A stretch of DNA of 64,000 nucleotides, taken from the NCBI GenBank assembly GCA_964408735.1, contig CAYPAX010000007.1:1-64000 (forward strand). Direction: 5' to 3'. The translations under genes and the position numbers were made by a program. Under the pieces are notes generated by a model. The model saw nothing but the letters and a program-made list of their open reading frames with translations, was not told the DNA's origin and did not search any database. Shown here one piece after another: positions 52,036 to 60,621 of the stretch (its first letter is position 1; each line of letters starts with the position of its first letter). This DNA is from UBA7887 sp964408735 (lineage in GTDB: Bacteria; Pseudomonadota; Alphaproteobacteria; UBA7887).

Positions 52036-52133
52036 GACATCTCCCGCTTGCAGGCAGTCGTTACGGCGGCACGCCGATATGCTACGGTACGCGGGGACAT
52101 CGAAATGGGACAACGGAAATCTGGGGGAATGCC

Positions 52134-52718
52134 ATGCTTATGCTCGGTCTCGGAGTCATTCTGTTCGGGCTCGTTCATCTCATACCCAGCGCCTTGCCGG
52201 GGCTGCGGGCGGGTCTTGCCGGCAGCATCGGCGAGATGGGCTTCAAGGGCCTCATCGCGGTCGCCAGCATCGTCGGCATCGTGCTCATGGTGCTCGGCTG
52301 GCAGCAGGTCGAGCCGGCGCTGGTTTACCAGTTGCCGCTGTCGGTGACACGCGCCACCAAGGGCTTGATGATCTTTGCGCTAATCCTCTTTTTCGCGCCC
52401 TACATCCCGACCAACATCCGCCGTGCCGTGCGCCATCCGCAGCTCACCGGCGTGCTGGTCTGGGGCATCGCGCATATGCTGGCGAACGGCGACAACCGCT
52501 CGGTGGTGCTGTTCGGCGGCATGGCCATGTGGTCGGTGGTGGCGATGGCCCTGATCAGCGGCCGCGATGGCGACTGGGTACCCCCGGAGCCGAAATCGCC
52601 GATCGGCGACGCGGTGGCGGTGATCGTCGGCGTGGTCGCCTTCATCGGCCTCGTGCTGATGCACCAGTCGCTGTTCGGCGGCGCCTCGATCATGGCCGGC
52701 TTCGCGTCCGGCGTCTGA
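52134..52718 (+). CDS. NnrU family membrane protein
   Basis: Membrane protein of 194 aa with about five helices and the NnrU pattern: FGLVHLIPSALPGLRAGL at the N-terminus, MVLGWQQVEPALVYQLP, FFAPYIPTNIRRAVRHPQLTGVLVWGIAHMLANGD and a C-terminal helix. Relatives include 15-cis-zeta-carotene isomerase, which binds haem, so a haem-dependent function is possible. ATG 52140 is an alternative start. Convergent with the mutase gene, 16 bp apart. Confidence 0.85.
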   Translation: MLMLGLGVILFGLVHLIPSALPGLRAGLAGSIGEMGFKGLIAVASIVGIVLMVLGWQQVEPALVYQLPLSVTRATKGLMIFALILFFAPYIPTNIRRAVRHPQLTGVLVWGIAHMLANGDNRSVVLFGGMAMWSVVAMALISGRDGDWVPPEPKSPIGDAVAVIVGVVAFIGLVLMHQSLFGGASIMAGFASGV

Positions 52719-52734
52719 GCAACTGACGCCGCGC

Positions 52735-54414
52735 CTACACCGCCACCAGCGGCGCTCCGAAGCCGAGCTCTTGGCGCAGGCAGGCGACGATTTCGCCGTG
52801 GGTGATGCCGGCCTCGGCGGCTTCGACGACGCGGGCGAAGACGTTCTCGTTGTCGCTGTTGGCGGCCCGCGCCAGGCGGTCGAGGGCGGCAGCGACGGAG
52901 CCCTGGTCGCGGCCCGCCTTGAAGCGCGCGAAATCCTCCAGCAGCGCCGCGATGGCGGCCGGGTCGGGGCGGTAGGGCGGGGGCGCGTCGCTCTCGCCCT
53001 CTACCGTGTGGCAATTGACGCCGATGAGCTTTTCCTCGCCACTCTCGATGCGCTCCTGGTGGGCGTTCGCGGACTTGCCGATCATGCGTTGCACCAGGCC
53101 CTTCTCCACCGCCGCATACATGCCGCCGGCGGCATCGATGGTTGCGATCACCGCCTCGATCTTCTCTTCCATGTCGTTTGTCAGCGTCTCGACGTAATAG
53201 GAGCCGCCGAGGGGATCGATGACGTCGCAGAGATGCGCTTCCTCGCGCAGGATGTTCTGGGTGGCGATGGCGACGCGCGCCGGGCCTTCGGTCGGCGTGC
53301 CGATGGCCTCGTCATAGGCGTCCGTGTGCATGGATTGCAGGCCGCCGAAGATCCCCGCCATGGCCTGCGCCGTGACCCGGGCGATATTGTTCAGCGGCTG
53401 CTGGCGGGTGAGGTCGGCGCCCGAGGTCTGGCCATGGAACTTGAAGCGCCAGGCGCGCGGGTCCGTGGCGCCCAAGCGGTCCCGGGCGATGCGGGCCCAG
53501 ATGCGCCTGCCGGCGCGGAACTTGGCAACCTCCTCGAAGACGCTGACGGAAATGTCGAAGAAGAAGGTGAAGCGGCGCAGCAGCGCGTCCATGTCCATGC
53601 CGCGGGCGCGGCAGTCCTCGGCATATTGGATGGCGGTCGACAGCGTGAAGCCCATGGCCTCGGCCGGTGTCGCGCCCGCCTGCTGCGTGTGCTGGCCGAC
53701 CACCGAGATCGGGTTCCAGTTGGGCACGTGATCGCGGCAGAATTCCACTTGGTCGAGGAAGACCCGCCGCGAGCCCGGCAGCGAAAGCCGGTAGAACATG
53801 TGGTTGGCAACGAAGTGCGAGATATAATCGCTCTGGTTGGCGGTGCCGGTAATCCTGTCCCAGCCGACGCCACGGCGCCTGGCGACACCCAGCAGGAAGG
53901 CGAAGAGGGTGAACGGCGAGGGATCGTTCATGGCCGTCGAGATGTCGCCGAGCGCCACGCCGTCGAGCGCCTGGTCCATATGCTCGATGGTATCGACGAC
54001 ACTGCCGCAGGTGCCGAGCAGCGCGGCCGGCACCTCGTCGCAATCGACGCCGCGGAACACCGAATTGCAGGGGATCAGGCTGATGGCGGTGGTGCCGGCG
54101 TCGATCATTGTCTTGACCCGGCTGTTGTAGTCGGCCGGCGTGCCGAGGCCGACCAGCTGGCGCTGCGACCAGGTCCGCCCGCGATGCATGGAGGCATAGA
54201 TGCCGCGGGCATAGGGCAGGCGCCCGGGCACGCCGAGGTCCTCCAGATAGCGGTCGTCCGACCAGTCCTTGGCCGTATAGAGCGGTTGCACCTCGATGCC
54301 CGAGCGATTGCGGATGGTCCGTTCCTCGCCGACCTGGGCGCGGTATTCGCGCCGCCACTCCGCCAGCTCGCTGTCGAGATAGGGCAGCTCCAGCTGCTCT
54401 GCCGCGTCACTCAT
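52735..54414 (-). CDS. Methylmalonyl-CoA mutase-family large subunit with divergent substrate residues
   Basis: Adenosylcobalamin-dependent acyl-CoA mutase catalytic subunit (559 aa) without its own B12 domain. The TIM-barrel hallmarks are retained: FRGVDCDEV, GDISTAMNDPS, NWNPISVVGQHTQQAG with the active-site histidine, and GTPTEGPARVAIATQNILREEA near the end. In methylmalonyl-CoA mutase the substrate loop reads TMYxxRPWTxRQYAGF; here it is SMHRGRTWSQRQLVGL, so the tyrosine and the RQYAGF aromatic residues are replaced. A new carbon-skeleton substrate is likely. The small B12 subunit precedes it by 10 bp. Confidence 0.87.
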   Translation of the reverse strand: MSDAAEQLELPYLDSELAEWRREYRAQVGEERTIRNRSGIEVQPLYTAKDWSDDRYLEDLGVPGRLPYARGIYASMHRGRTWSQRQLVGLGTPADYNSRVKTMIDAGTTAISLIPCNSVFRGVDCDEVPAALLGTCGSVVDTIEHMDQALDGVALGDISTAMNDPSPFTLFAFLLGVARRRGVGWDRITGTANQSDYISHFVANHMFYRLSLPGSRRVFLDQVEFCRDHVPNWNPISVVGQHTQQAGATPAEAMGFTLSTAIQYAEDCRARGMDMDALLRRFTFFFDISVSVFEEVAKFRAGRRIWARIARDRLGATDPRAWRFKFHGQTSGADLTRQQPLNNIARVTAQAMAGIFGGLQSMHTDAYDEAIGTPTEGPARVAIATQNILREEAHLCDVIDPLGGSYYVETLTNDMEEKIEAVIATIDAAGGMYAAVEKGLVQRMIGKSANAHQERIESGEEKLIGVNCHTVEGESDAPPPYRPDPAAIAALLEDFARFKAGRDQGSVAAALDRLARAANSDNENVFARVVEAAEAGITHGEIVACLRQELGFGAPLVAV

Positions 54415-54424
54415 GAGTGTCTCC

Positions 54425-54832
54425 CTATGCTTCGGCGCGGGCTTCGGTGGCCAGGCGCTCGGTCGCGGCAACGATCTCGGCACGATCCGCGCCCGGCCCG
54501 AAGATCATGCTCACCCCCGCCTCGTGCAGCATGGGCTGCTCCGGCTCGGGCACGATGCCGCCGACCAGCACCCTTATGTGGCCGAGGCCCGCGTCGCGCA
54601 GTGCCGCCATCAGGTCCGGCACGATGAGATGGTCGGTGGCCAGCGAGCTGACGCCGATGACATCCACGTCCTCCTGCATCGCCGTCGTTACCACGGTCTC
54701 GATCTCCTGCCAGGGCGGCGTGTAGATCACCTCCATGCCGGCATCGCGCAAGGCCGACGCCACCACGCGACTGCCGCGGTCGTGGCCGTCTAGACCGATC
54801 TTGGTGACAAGCACCTTGGCCGGGCGGGTCAT
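54425..54832 (-). CDS. Cobalamin-binding small subunit of an acyl-CoA mutase
   Basis: B12-binding protein of 135 aa. The DxHxxG motif is DGHDRG (Asp15, His17, Gly20), followed by SLATDHL and the GGIVPEPE loop, all characteristic for base-off/His-on cobalamin binding. It forms the holoenzyme with the large subunit encoded downstream. Its ATG overlaps the TetR stop by 4 bp. Confidence 0.9.
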   Translation of the reverse strand: MTRPAKVLVTKIGLDGHDRGSRVVASALRDAGMEVIYTPPWQEIETVVTTAMQEDVDVIGVSSLATDHLIVPDLMAALRDAGLGHIRVLVGGIVPEPEQPMLHEAGVSMIFGPGADRAEIVAATERLATEARAEA

Positions 54833-55419
54833 GGCGCCACCCCGCGTTTCAGGGCGCGCACGAAGGTGCTGGCGATCTCAGCCGGGGTCTCGCCGCCGGG
54901 GCGGTACCAGACCTGGGCACCGTTGAGGGCGCCCAGCAGCATCAGGCGCAGGCTTCCCGGCGAGGCGGCGGGCGCCAGGTCGAGGGCTGCGAATAGGCTG
55001 CGGAAGCGCGCCTCGTAGCCATCGCGCGCGGCGGTAAGCGCCGCCGCGGCGTCATCCGCATCCTCGGGCAGAACCCGCACCATCACCTTGGCGTAGGCGC
55101 TGGTGTCGAGCACCGTCTCCATATGCGCCACCGCGGCGGCTTCGAGACGGGCCCAGGGGTCGTGTTCGGCCGCAATCGCGGTATCGACCCGGCTTGCGAT
55201 CGCCGTCACCGCCTCGTCATAGACCGCCAGCAGCAGCGCCTCCTTGGAGGGAAAGTGGTAGTAGACCGAGCCCGGCAGCATGCCCACGGCGCCGGCAATA
55301 TCGCGGATCGTCGTTGCGCGATAGCCTTGCGCCGCGAAGGCCGCCGCCGCGGCATCCATCAGCGCGCGCTTGCGATTGTCCTGGCGCGGCACGCGCTCGA
55401 TCACAGCTTCCGTCGTCAT
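54829..55419 (-). CDS. TetR-family transcriptional regulator
   Basis: Repressor of 196 aa. The N-terminal helix-turn-helix is clear (AAAAFAAQGYRATTIRDIAGAVGMLPGSVYYHFPSKEALLLAVY); the C-terminal ligand domain (KstR2/PaaR-like length) ends ALKRGVAP. ATG 55419 is preferred over an upstream start at 55470, which lies inside the promoter region. It is the first gene of its operon and is expected to control itself and the mutase through the dyad just upstream; the inducer may be an acyl-CoA. Confidence 0.87.
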   Translation of the reverse strand: MTTEAVIERVPRQDNRKRALMDAAAAAFAAQGYRATTIRDIAGAVGMLPGSVYYHFPSKEALLLAVYDEAVTAIASRVDTAIAAEHDPWARLEAAAVAHMETVLDTSAYAKVMVRVLPEDADDAAAALTAARDGYEARFRSLFAALDLAPAASPGSLRLMLLGALNGAQVWYRPGGETPAEIASTFVRALKRGVAP

Positions 55420-55437
55420 CCGTCGCCCAATTAAAAA

Positions 55438-55480
55438 CAAACAGTTGTTTGGTAATAGGCCGACGATCAAGGCGTGTCAA
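55438..55480 (-). promoter_or_regulatory. Promoter and TetR operator of the mutase operon
   Basis: On the minus strand TTGACA (55480-55475) and TATTAC (55457-55452) have a 17-bp spacer, close to the sigma-70 consensus. Directly after the -10 is the dyad CAAACAACTGTTTG (55451-55438, arms of 5 bp or more), which overlaps the expected transcription start and lies 18 bp before the TetR start codon. This arrangement suits autorepression. Confidence 0.75.
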
Positions 55481-55493
55481 TGGCGTCGCGCCC

Positions 55494-56315
55494 TCAGTGC
55501 GGCACGACGCCTTGGGTGATGACGAACTCGCCCGGGATCTCGTAATGGCCGTTGACCCGGTGCGCAGCGATGGAGTCGAGATATTCCGCCCGCGCTGCGT
55601 CCCGCGTGGCCTCGTCGAAGCGGGCATAGGCGAGCGCCACCGGGCCGCCGACGAGCGCCGCGCCACAGGCCTGTTTGGGCCCCTCGAAGCGCAGCGCGTA
55701 AGACAGGCGCTCGGAGCGGATTTGGCTGAAGCCGGCCTCGCGGAACACCGTTTCCAGCGCCTCGCCGGTGCCGAGATTGAAAAACATCGGGCAGACGTCC
55801 GAGGCGACGCGGGCATCGACGATCGGGAACACGCCGGCCCAGCCGCAGGCCTTGCGCCGGCCCCAGACCGCGGCGACTGCGCGCCCGCCCGGCCGCAGCG
55901 CCTCGCGCGTCACTTCCATGGCACGAACCGGGTTCGGCATATACATCAGGCCGAGAGCGCAGAGTGCGGCGTCGAAGGCCTCTCCGCCCTCGACCGGTGC
56001 CTCCCCGTCGCGGCGCACGAAGCGCATGTTGCCCAGGCCGCGCTCCCGGCGCAAGGCCTCGGCGCGCTCCACCATGTGCTCGGAGATGTCGTCGCCGACC
56101 ACCAGGCCGTCGCGGCCGACCTGTTCGCCGGCCCGGAACGAGACCAGGCCGTCGCCGCAAGCCACGTCCAGGACGCGCTCGCCGGGTTGCAGGTCGGCGG
56201 TTTCGAGAAGCTGCGACTGCACCGGGTGGAGCTGCGTCTGCCAGTAATAGGCGTATTCGTCGCTGGCACGATTCCAGCCGTAGCGCTGTACGCGCTTTTG
56301 CAGGCGGGCATCCAT
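55494..56315 (-). CDS. SAM-dependent class I methyltransferase
   Basis: Methyltransferase of 273 aa. Motif I VLDVACGDGLVSF near residues 48-60, motif II acidic GDDISEHMVERAE near 72-84 and the later ALCALGLMYMPNPVRAM with REALRPGGRAVAAVWG fit UbiE/COQ5-type enzymes. The ATG at 56315 is 4 bp from the stop of the OsmC gene. The methyl acceptor is unknown; the operon context (OsmC and flavoprotein) hints at thiol or sulfur compounds. Confidence 0.85.
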   Translation of the reverse strand: MDARLQKRVQRYGWNRASDEYAYYWQTQLHPVQSQLLETADLQPGERVLDVACGDGLVSFRAGEQVGRDGLVVGDDISEHMVERAEALRRERGLGNMRFVRRDGEAPVEGGEAFDAALCALGLMYMPNPVRAMEVTREALRPGGRAVAAVWGRRKACGWAGVFPIVDARVASDVCPMFFNLGTGEALETVFREAGFSQIRSERLSYALRFEGPKQACGAALVGGPVALAYARFDEATRDAARAEYLDSIAAHRVNGHYEIPGEFVITQGVVPH

Positions 56316-56319
56316 GGCC

Positions 56320-56838
56320 TTAGGCCGCCACAGTGGCGTTGCGCACGGTGCGCTCGACCGCGACAGGCGTGCGGATATTGGCAAGCCAGGGGCTGTGCGC
56401 ATCCGACGTGTCCAGCACCTGCATGACGTCGGCTTCCGATGCCGGGCTGTCGATGCTGACGGAAAAGCGGATCGCCGAATAGGCAGGGCTCGCTTGCGAG
56501 ATCCCGAGCACGGCGCCGTAATCGAAGTCGGCCTCCAGCTCCACTTCGATGGTGTTGACCGGCACGTCGAGGCGCGCGAACCAATGAGCATATCCGATAG
56601 CCAGGCAACTGCTGACCGCTGCGCGACCGTAGACGCCCGGATCGGGGCCGGTATCGCTGCCGCCGAGGGCCTTCTTCATGTCGGCGGCGAGCGTCCAGTC
56701 GCCGTCCTCGATCTTGCAGCTGAGGCCGTCGTGAACGCTGGCCTTGCACGATTTGCTCAACAGTCCGAGAGCCGGGCGTCTGCGGACCTTGTCCTCGACC
56801 CGTATCGCCGCGGCCTTGATGTCTTGTTCCGTGCCCAT
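56320..56838 (-). CDS. OsmC family protein
   Basis: OsmC-fold protein of 172 aa. The conserved helix cysteine is in RAAVSSCLAIGYAHWF; the position of the second OsmC/Ohr cysteine is not cysteine (the region reads DAHSPWLANIRTPV), so it is not a classical two-cysteine hydroperoxidase. It may bind a thiol compound or reduce peroxides with one cysteine. It lies between the flavoprotein (18 bp upstream) and the methyltransferase. Confidence 0.8.
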   Translation of the reverse strand: MGTEQDIKAAAIRVEDKVRRRPALGLLSKSCKASVHDGLSCKIEDGDWTLAADMKKALGGSDTGPDPGVYGRAAVSSCLAIGYAHWFARLDVPVNTIEVELEADFDYGAVLGISQASPAYSAIRFSVSIDSPASEADVMQVLDTSDAHSPWLANIRTPVAVERTVRNATVAA

Positions 56839-56856
56839 GGCTATCCTCCGATCGCC

Positions 56857-58124
56857 TCAGCGCATTGCCGCTGCCTGGAGCGGCGCGGATTGGTGGTCAA
56901 GATAGGCTTCCAAATGCCCGCTCAACTGCTGTGCATCGTCGGCAGCACCGTCGATCAGCGCAGATTTGCGCCGCCGCAGGAATTGCAGGCCCATGACGTA
57001 GAGACCCGGCGCCTCGGTCACGCCGCCGTCGTGGCGGATGCGGCCCTTGCGGTCGAAAACCGGCACGTCGAGCCAAGAATGGTCGGGCCGGTAGCCCGTG
57101 GCCCACAGCACGGTGCGGATCTCGCCGCCGGTCAGGTCGAGGCCGAGAGGCGGCTTGGCCTCGAGACGCGTCGCCTCGAAGCTGTCGCGTGCGCCCGGCT
57201 CGCTGCCATGGCCGTTTTCGTTCGCCCACTCATCGATGGTGTCGAGCAGGCGGCCCATCTTGAGGTCGGCAAGCTGGCATTTGTTGGCCAGCGAGCCCGA
57301 GAATTGCGCCTTGCCGTCGCGTATGCCGGCAAGTTTGCCGACCAGACGCACGCCGTCGTCCGTCAGCGCATTCAAGTCCAGGCTGCTGCGCGCGGCCGAG
57401 CCGGCGAGCTGCGAGGATGGCACCCGACGGGCGCGGGTGATGTCGTCGACTTCGTCATAGCGCTCGCCGAGCACGCCGGCGGCATCCATCCACCACATGA
57501 TGTCGCGACCGCGATAGAGGCGGGGCAGGCGAACATGCTCGCCGACCGCCAGTGTCACGGGACGGCCGGAAGCGTGGATCTCCTTGGCCAGCTGGGTGCC
57601 CGTGGCCGAGGCGCCGACGACCAGCACGCCGCCTTCGGCGAGCTGGCTCGGATTGCGGTATAGTCCATCGCCGTAACCGTATCGACGCTCTCGGGCACGC
57701 CGACCGCCAGGGCCGGCACATTGGCGATGTTGCAGGCACCGCTCGCCACCACGACAGCGCGGCATCGCCATTCGCCCTGATCGGTCTGCACGTGGTAGCC
57801 GGCGTCGTTGGCGCGCACGGACAAGACCGTGGTGTTGGTCTCGACCGGCGCCTTTATCTTTCGCGCGAAGCCTGCAATGAATTCGATCGTCTCAGGCATG
57901 TCGCGATAGCCGTCCGGGTCATCGCCCTGATAGCCATAGCAAGGCAAACGGCTGAGCCAGTTCGGTGTCAGAAGTGTGAGGGAGTCCCAGCGCTCCTTGC
58001 GCCAAGTGTTCGCCACCTCGCCACGCTCCAATAAGACGTGGTCGATTCCGCGCACGGCGAGGTAGCGGCTCATGGCCAGGCCGGCGTGTCCAGCACCGAT
58101 AACGACCGCGGTTATGTTGCGCAT
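56857..58124 (-). pseudogene. Flavin-containing monooxygenase/NAD(P)-FAD oxidoreductase, frameshifted
   Basis: The two halves of one enzyme are in different frames. The N-terminal half (58124 to about 57660) has the FAD motif VIGAGHAGLAMSRYL and GEVANTWRKERWDSLTLLTPNW; the C-terminal half (about 57660 to 56857) has the NADPH motif VVGASATGTQLAKEI and VLWATGYRPDHSWLDVP. The break is near 57655-57665: the first frame reads TVTAMDY and the other continues RNPSQLAEGG, so a 1-bp loss or 2-bp gain is needed to join them. It could be a real inactivation or a sequencing error; both halves are well preserved. Confidence 0.8.
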
Positions 58125-58154
58125 GGCTTGGACTCCCCCGGTGTCGCTAGTGTC

Positions 58155-58715
58155 TTACTTGACCTCGACCGTGATATTGGTCGGGTTGGTAATTGCATCG
58201 AAAACGGCAGAGCGTTTTTGCGACTGAGCGACGACCGCTTCGATTTCGTCCTGGGTGGCATTCGCGTCGATGTCGAAAGACACCTTGATGTCGCCGAAGC
58301 CGTTACGCACGTCGGAGTCGATACCGAGGATGCCCTGGATATCCATGTCGCCTTCGAGCGTCGCCTTGACGGATTTGAGCTGGATATCCCGGTTCTGGGC
58401 GACGGCGGCGACGCCGGCGGTCAGGCAGCTTGCCAATGCGACCAGGAGATGCTCCGCAGGTGTCGAGCCGTGATCTTCCGATGCGAAGACCTCCGGGTGG
58501 TCGTTGTCATATTCGAACGTGGTCTTGTGGTGCTGCTCCTCGCCGAGGCCGAAGAAGCCGTCGACCTTGGAATGGCTGTGCGTGCCGTTCACCCAGTCAC
58601 AGGTCGCGCGCCACTTGAACTGCGCGCCTGCCGGCTGCTCGGTCAGCGCTTCGCGCGCCCCCAACAATGCCTCGACATTGACGCCGTTGTTCACTGCACT
58701 CGTTGAATCTGCCAT
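58155..58715 (-). CDS. OsmC family protein (second copy)
   Basis: OsmC-fold protein of 186 aa. The central helix has the cysteine in EHLLVALASCLTAGVAAVAQ; the second redox cysteine is replaced (QKRSAVFDAITNPTN), as in the YhfA-like OsmC subgroup. ATG 58715 follows GGAGGGAT, a strong ribosome binding site. First gene of the operon OsmC-flavoprotein-OsmC-methyltransferase; 30 bp to the flavoprotein. Confidence 0.85.
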   Translation of the reverse strand: MADSTSAVNNGVNVEALLGAREALTEQPAGAQFKWRATCDWVNGTHSHSKVDGFFGLGEEQHHKTTFEYDNDHPEVFASEDHGSTPAEHLLVALASCLTAGVAAVAQNRDIQLKSVKATLEGDMDIQGILGIDSDVRNGFGDIKVSFDIDANATQDEIEAVVAQSQKRSAVFDAITNPTNITVEVK

Positions 58716-58838
58716 TGATCCCTCCATCTGTTTGCCCCCATCCGGGCATTGTGTATTGCGACACAAGCATAGTTGCCTTGCGTCACACGCATGACAGTTA
58801 ACTATGTCACACCGCCAGGATAACAGGCGGGGCGCAGA

Positions 58839-59834
58839 TCAGGGAATGAGTGTCTCGGCTGCCGCCAGCAGCTCGGCACCGAAACCGCCGGCCTCGGCGA
58901 GATAGGCGTCTCGCAGGGGCAGCGTCGCCTGCTGCCAGGCCGCGAGCTCCGTGTCGCTCAAGGTATGCGCCGCCATGCCATTGGCGATCGCGGTCTCCAG
59001 CGCCGCCGCTTCGATGACCGGAAAGCTGTCGCGCAGCTCCTGCTCTACCGCCAGCGCCGCGTCTTGCAGGATCGCCCGCTGGCTGTCGTCGAGGCGTTGC
59101 CAAAAGCGCTCATTGACCAGCACGATGAATTCGATCGCCGAATGGTTGGTGAGCGTCAATGAGCCGAGCACCTGATAGAGCTTGCGGTCGGCCACCGTGA
59201 GCAGGCCGGTCATGCCGCCGTCGACGGTGCCCCTCTCATAGGCCAGGTATTGCCGCGAGCCGGAAACATTGGTGGCGGCGCCGCCAAGGGTGTTGACGAA
59301 GGCCTCCAGCGCCTTGCCGAAGGTGCGGATCTTGAGCCCGCGCAAGTCGCCGGGCAGTCGCGCCGGCTGGTCCTGGCGCAACATCATGATCGACATGCCA
59401 TAGGGCTGCCACCACAAGGGCCTGGCGCCCTTGGCGGTCATGGCCGCATCGAGGGGGCTGCGCACCGGCGAGCCGGGTGCGGTGGCGGCGCGCACCAGCT
59501 CCGGCGTGTTGAACAGGAACGGCACGGTAAAGATGTCGACTGCCGGAATGCTGCCGGCAAAGCGTGCCAGCGAAGACACGCCCATCTCGATCTGGCCCGA
59601 GGCTACCGCCGTCGGCACCTCACGGTCGGTGAAAAGCTGGGCGTTGGGATAGATCTCGACGCGCAATTCGCCGCCGCTCGCCGTCTCGACACGATCCTTG
59701 AAGGCGACCAGGTTCTGACCGAGCGGCGTCGTGATCGGCAGCTGCAGGGTAATGCGCAGGGTCTCTGCCGCCTGGGCCGTGCCCGCCGCCAGCACCCCGG
59801 CCAGCAGCGCCAGGCTCAGGATGCGGAGGATCAC
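58839..59834 (-). CDS. TRAP transporter solute-binding protein (DctP family)
   Basis: Periplasmic binding protein of 331 aa with a signal peptide (about 1-22, ILSLALLAGVLAAGTAQA). Segments such as TVPFLFNTPELVRAA, LRGLKIRTFGKALEAFVNTLGG with the arginine that binds a carboxylate, and YQVLGSLTLTNHSAIEFIVLVNE are DctP signatures. No DctQ or DctM membrane subunits are next to it, so it is an orphan. It overlaps the upstream transglutaminase-like gene by 4 bp. Confidence 0.86.
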   Translation of the reverse strand: MILRILSLALLAGVLAAGTAQAAETLRITLQLPITTPLGQNLVAFKDRVETASGGELRVEIYPNAQLFTDREVPTAVASGQIEMGVSSLARFAGSIPAVDIFTVPFLFNTPELVRAATAPGSPVRSPLDAAMTAKGARPLWWQPYGMSIMMLRQDQPARLPGDLRGLKIRTFGKALEAFVNTLGGAATNVSGSRQYLAYERGTVDGGMTGLLTVADRKLYQVLGSLTLTNHSAIEFIVLVNERFWQRLDDSQRAILQDAALAVEQELRDSFPVIEAAALETAIANGMAAHTLSDTELAAWQQATLPLRDAYLAEAGGFGAELLAAAETLIP

Positions 59835-60535
59835 TCGCGCTCCGCCTCGGCCTCGGCGTGGAAGTCGCCATCCCTGACCGAGAAGCCGCTGTCGACGATG
59901 TCCTTCTTGTAGGTGGCGAGCCAGACGGCGCGGATCTCGTCGAAGGGCACGTCGACATAGTGGCCGCGCTGGCAGACATATTCCATATGCTTGCGCCCAG
60001 AGACATCGAAGGGGTGGAAAAGGGAATCCTCATGCCCGTTGAATTCGAGGGTCTTGACGCCGAAGCGCTCGCAGAGCGTCTTATTGAAGGCCGGCGTCGC
60101 CTTGACCCAGCGCCCGTCGATATAGAGGTCGGTGTAGCCATGGTAGACGAAAAGGTCGCTGCCCATGGTGTCCAGCAGCTTGCGCGTGGCGAGATGATTG
60201 CGCACGTCGCCATAACCGACCCGGGCCGGCAGCCCCATGGCGCGCGCGCAGGCCGCGAGCAGCGCCGCCTTGGTGATGCAAAAGCCCTTGCGCGCTGCCA
60301 GGCAGGCACTGGCGCGAAAGCCCTCCGGCGTGGTGGGAACGCCATAGGGGTCGTAGAGCAGATCGTCGCGCACGGCATAATAGAGCCGGCAGGCGAGGTC
60401 CACATCGCTCGCCGCGTCGCCCGCCGCTTGCGCCGCATAGGCCTTGATGGTCGCGTGGTCGCTATCGATGAAATGGCCCGGCGCCAGATAGGGCGCGAGG
60501 TCCTCGCTGTCGGCCACTGCCGTGCTTGTTGTCAT
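59831..60535 (-). CDS. Transglutaminase-like domain protein
   Basis: Cysteine-protease-fold protein of 234 aa. The nucleophile is Cys86 in ARKGFCITKAALL; the histidine is in FVYHGYTDLYIDGRW (His132). The usual catalytic aspartate after the tryptophan is not in its normal place (WVKATPAFN). Proteins of this type (often with a preceding acyl compound or peptide role) are common in proteobacteria. It is upstream of and coupled to the TRAP binding protein gene. Confidence 0.8.
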   Translation of the reverse strand: MTTSTAVADSEDLAPYLAPGHFIDSDHATIKAYAAQAAGDAASDVDLACRLYYAVRDDLLYDPYGVPTTPEGFRASACLAARKGFCITKAALLAACARAMGLPARVGYGDVRNHLATRKLLDTMGSDLFVYHGYTDLYIDGRWVKATPAFNKTLCERFGVKTLEFNGHEDSLFHPFDVSGRKHMEYVCQRGHYVDVPFDEIRAVWLATYKKDIVDSGFSVRDGDFHAEAEAERE

Positions 60536-60621
60536 GGATCCCGCGATTTCTTGTTAGTATTCCAGAGCCGCCAAACCTGACCCCAGCGGCGCGCCACGTC
60601 AAGCGATCCCGGGAGTAAGCC

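Noticed and set aside
60536..60621. SAM or cobalamin riboswitch before the MetE-like gene
   Set aside because: The leader is 86 bp and shows no conserved riboswitch core.
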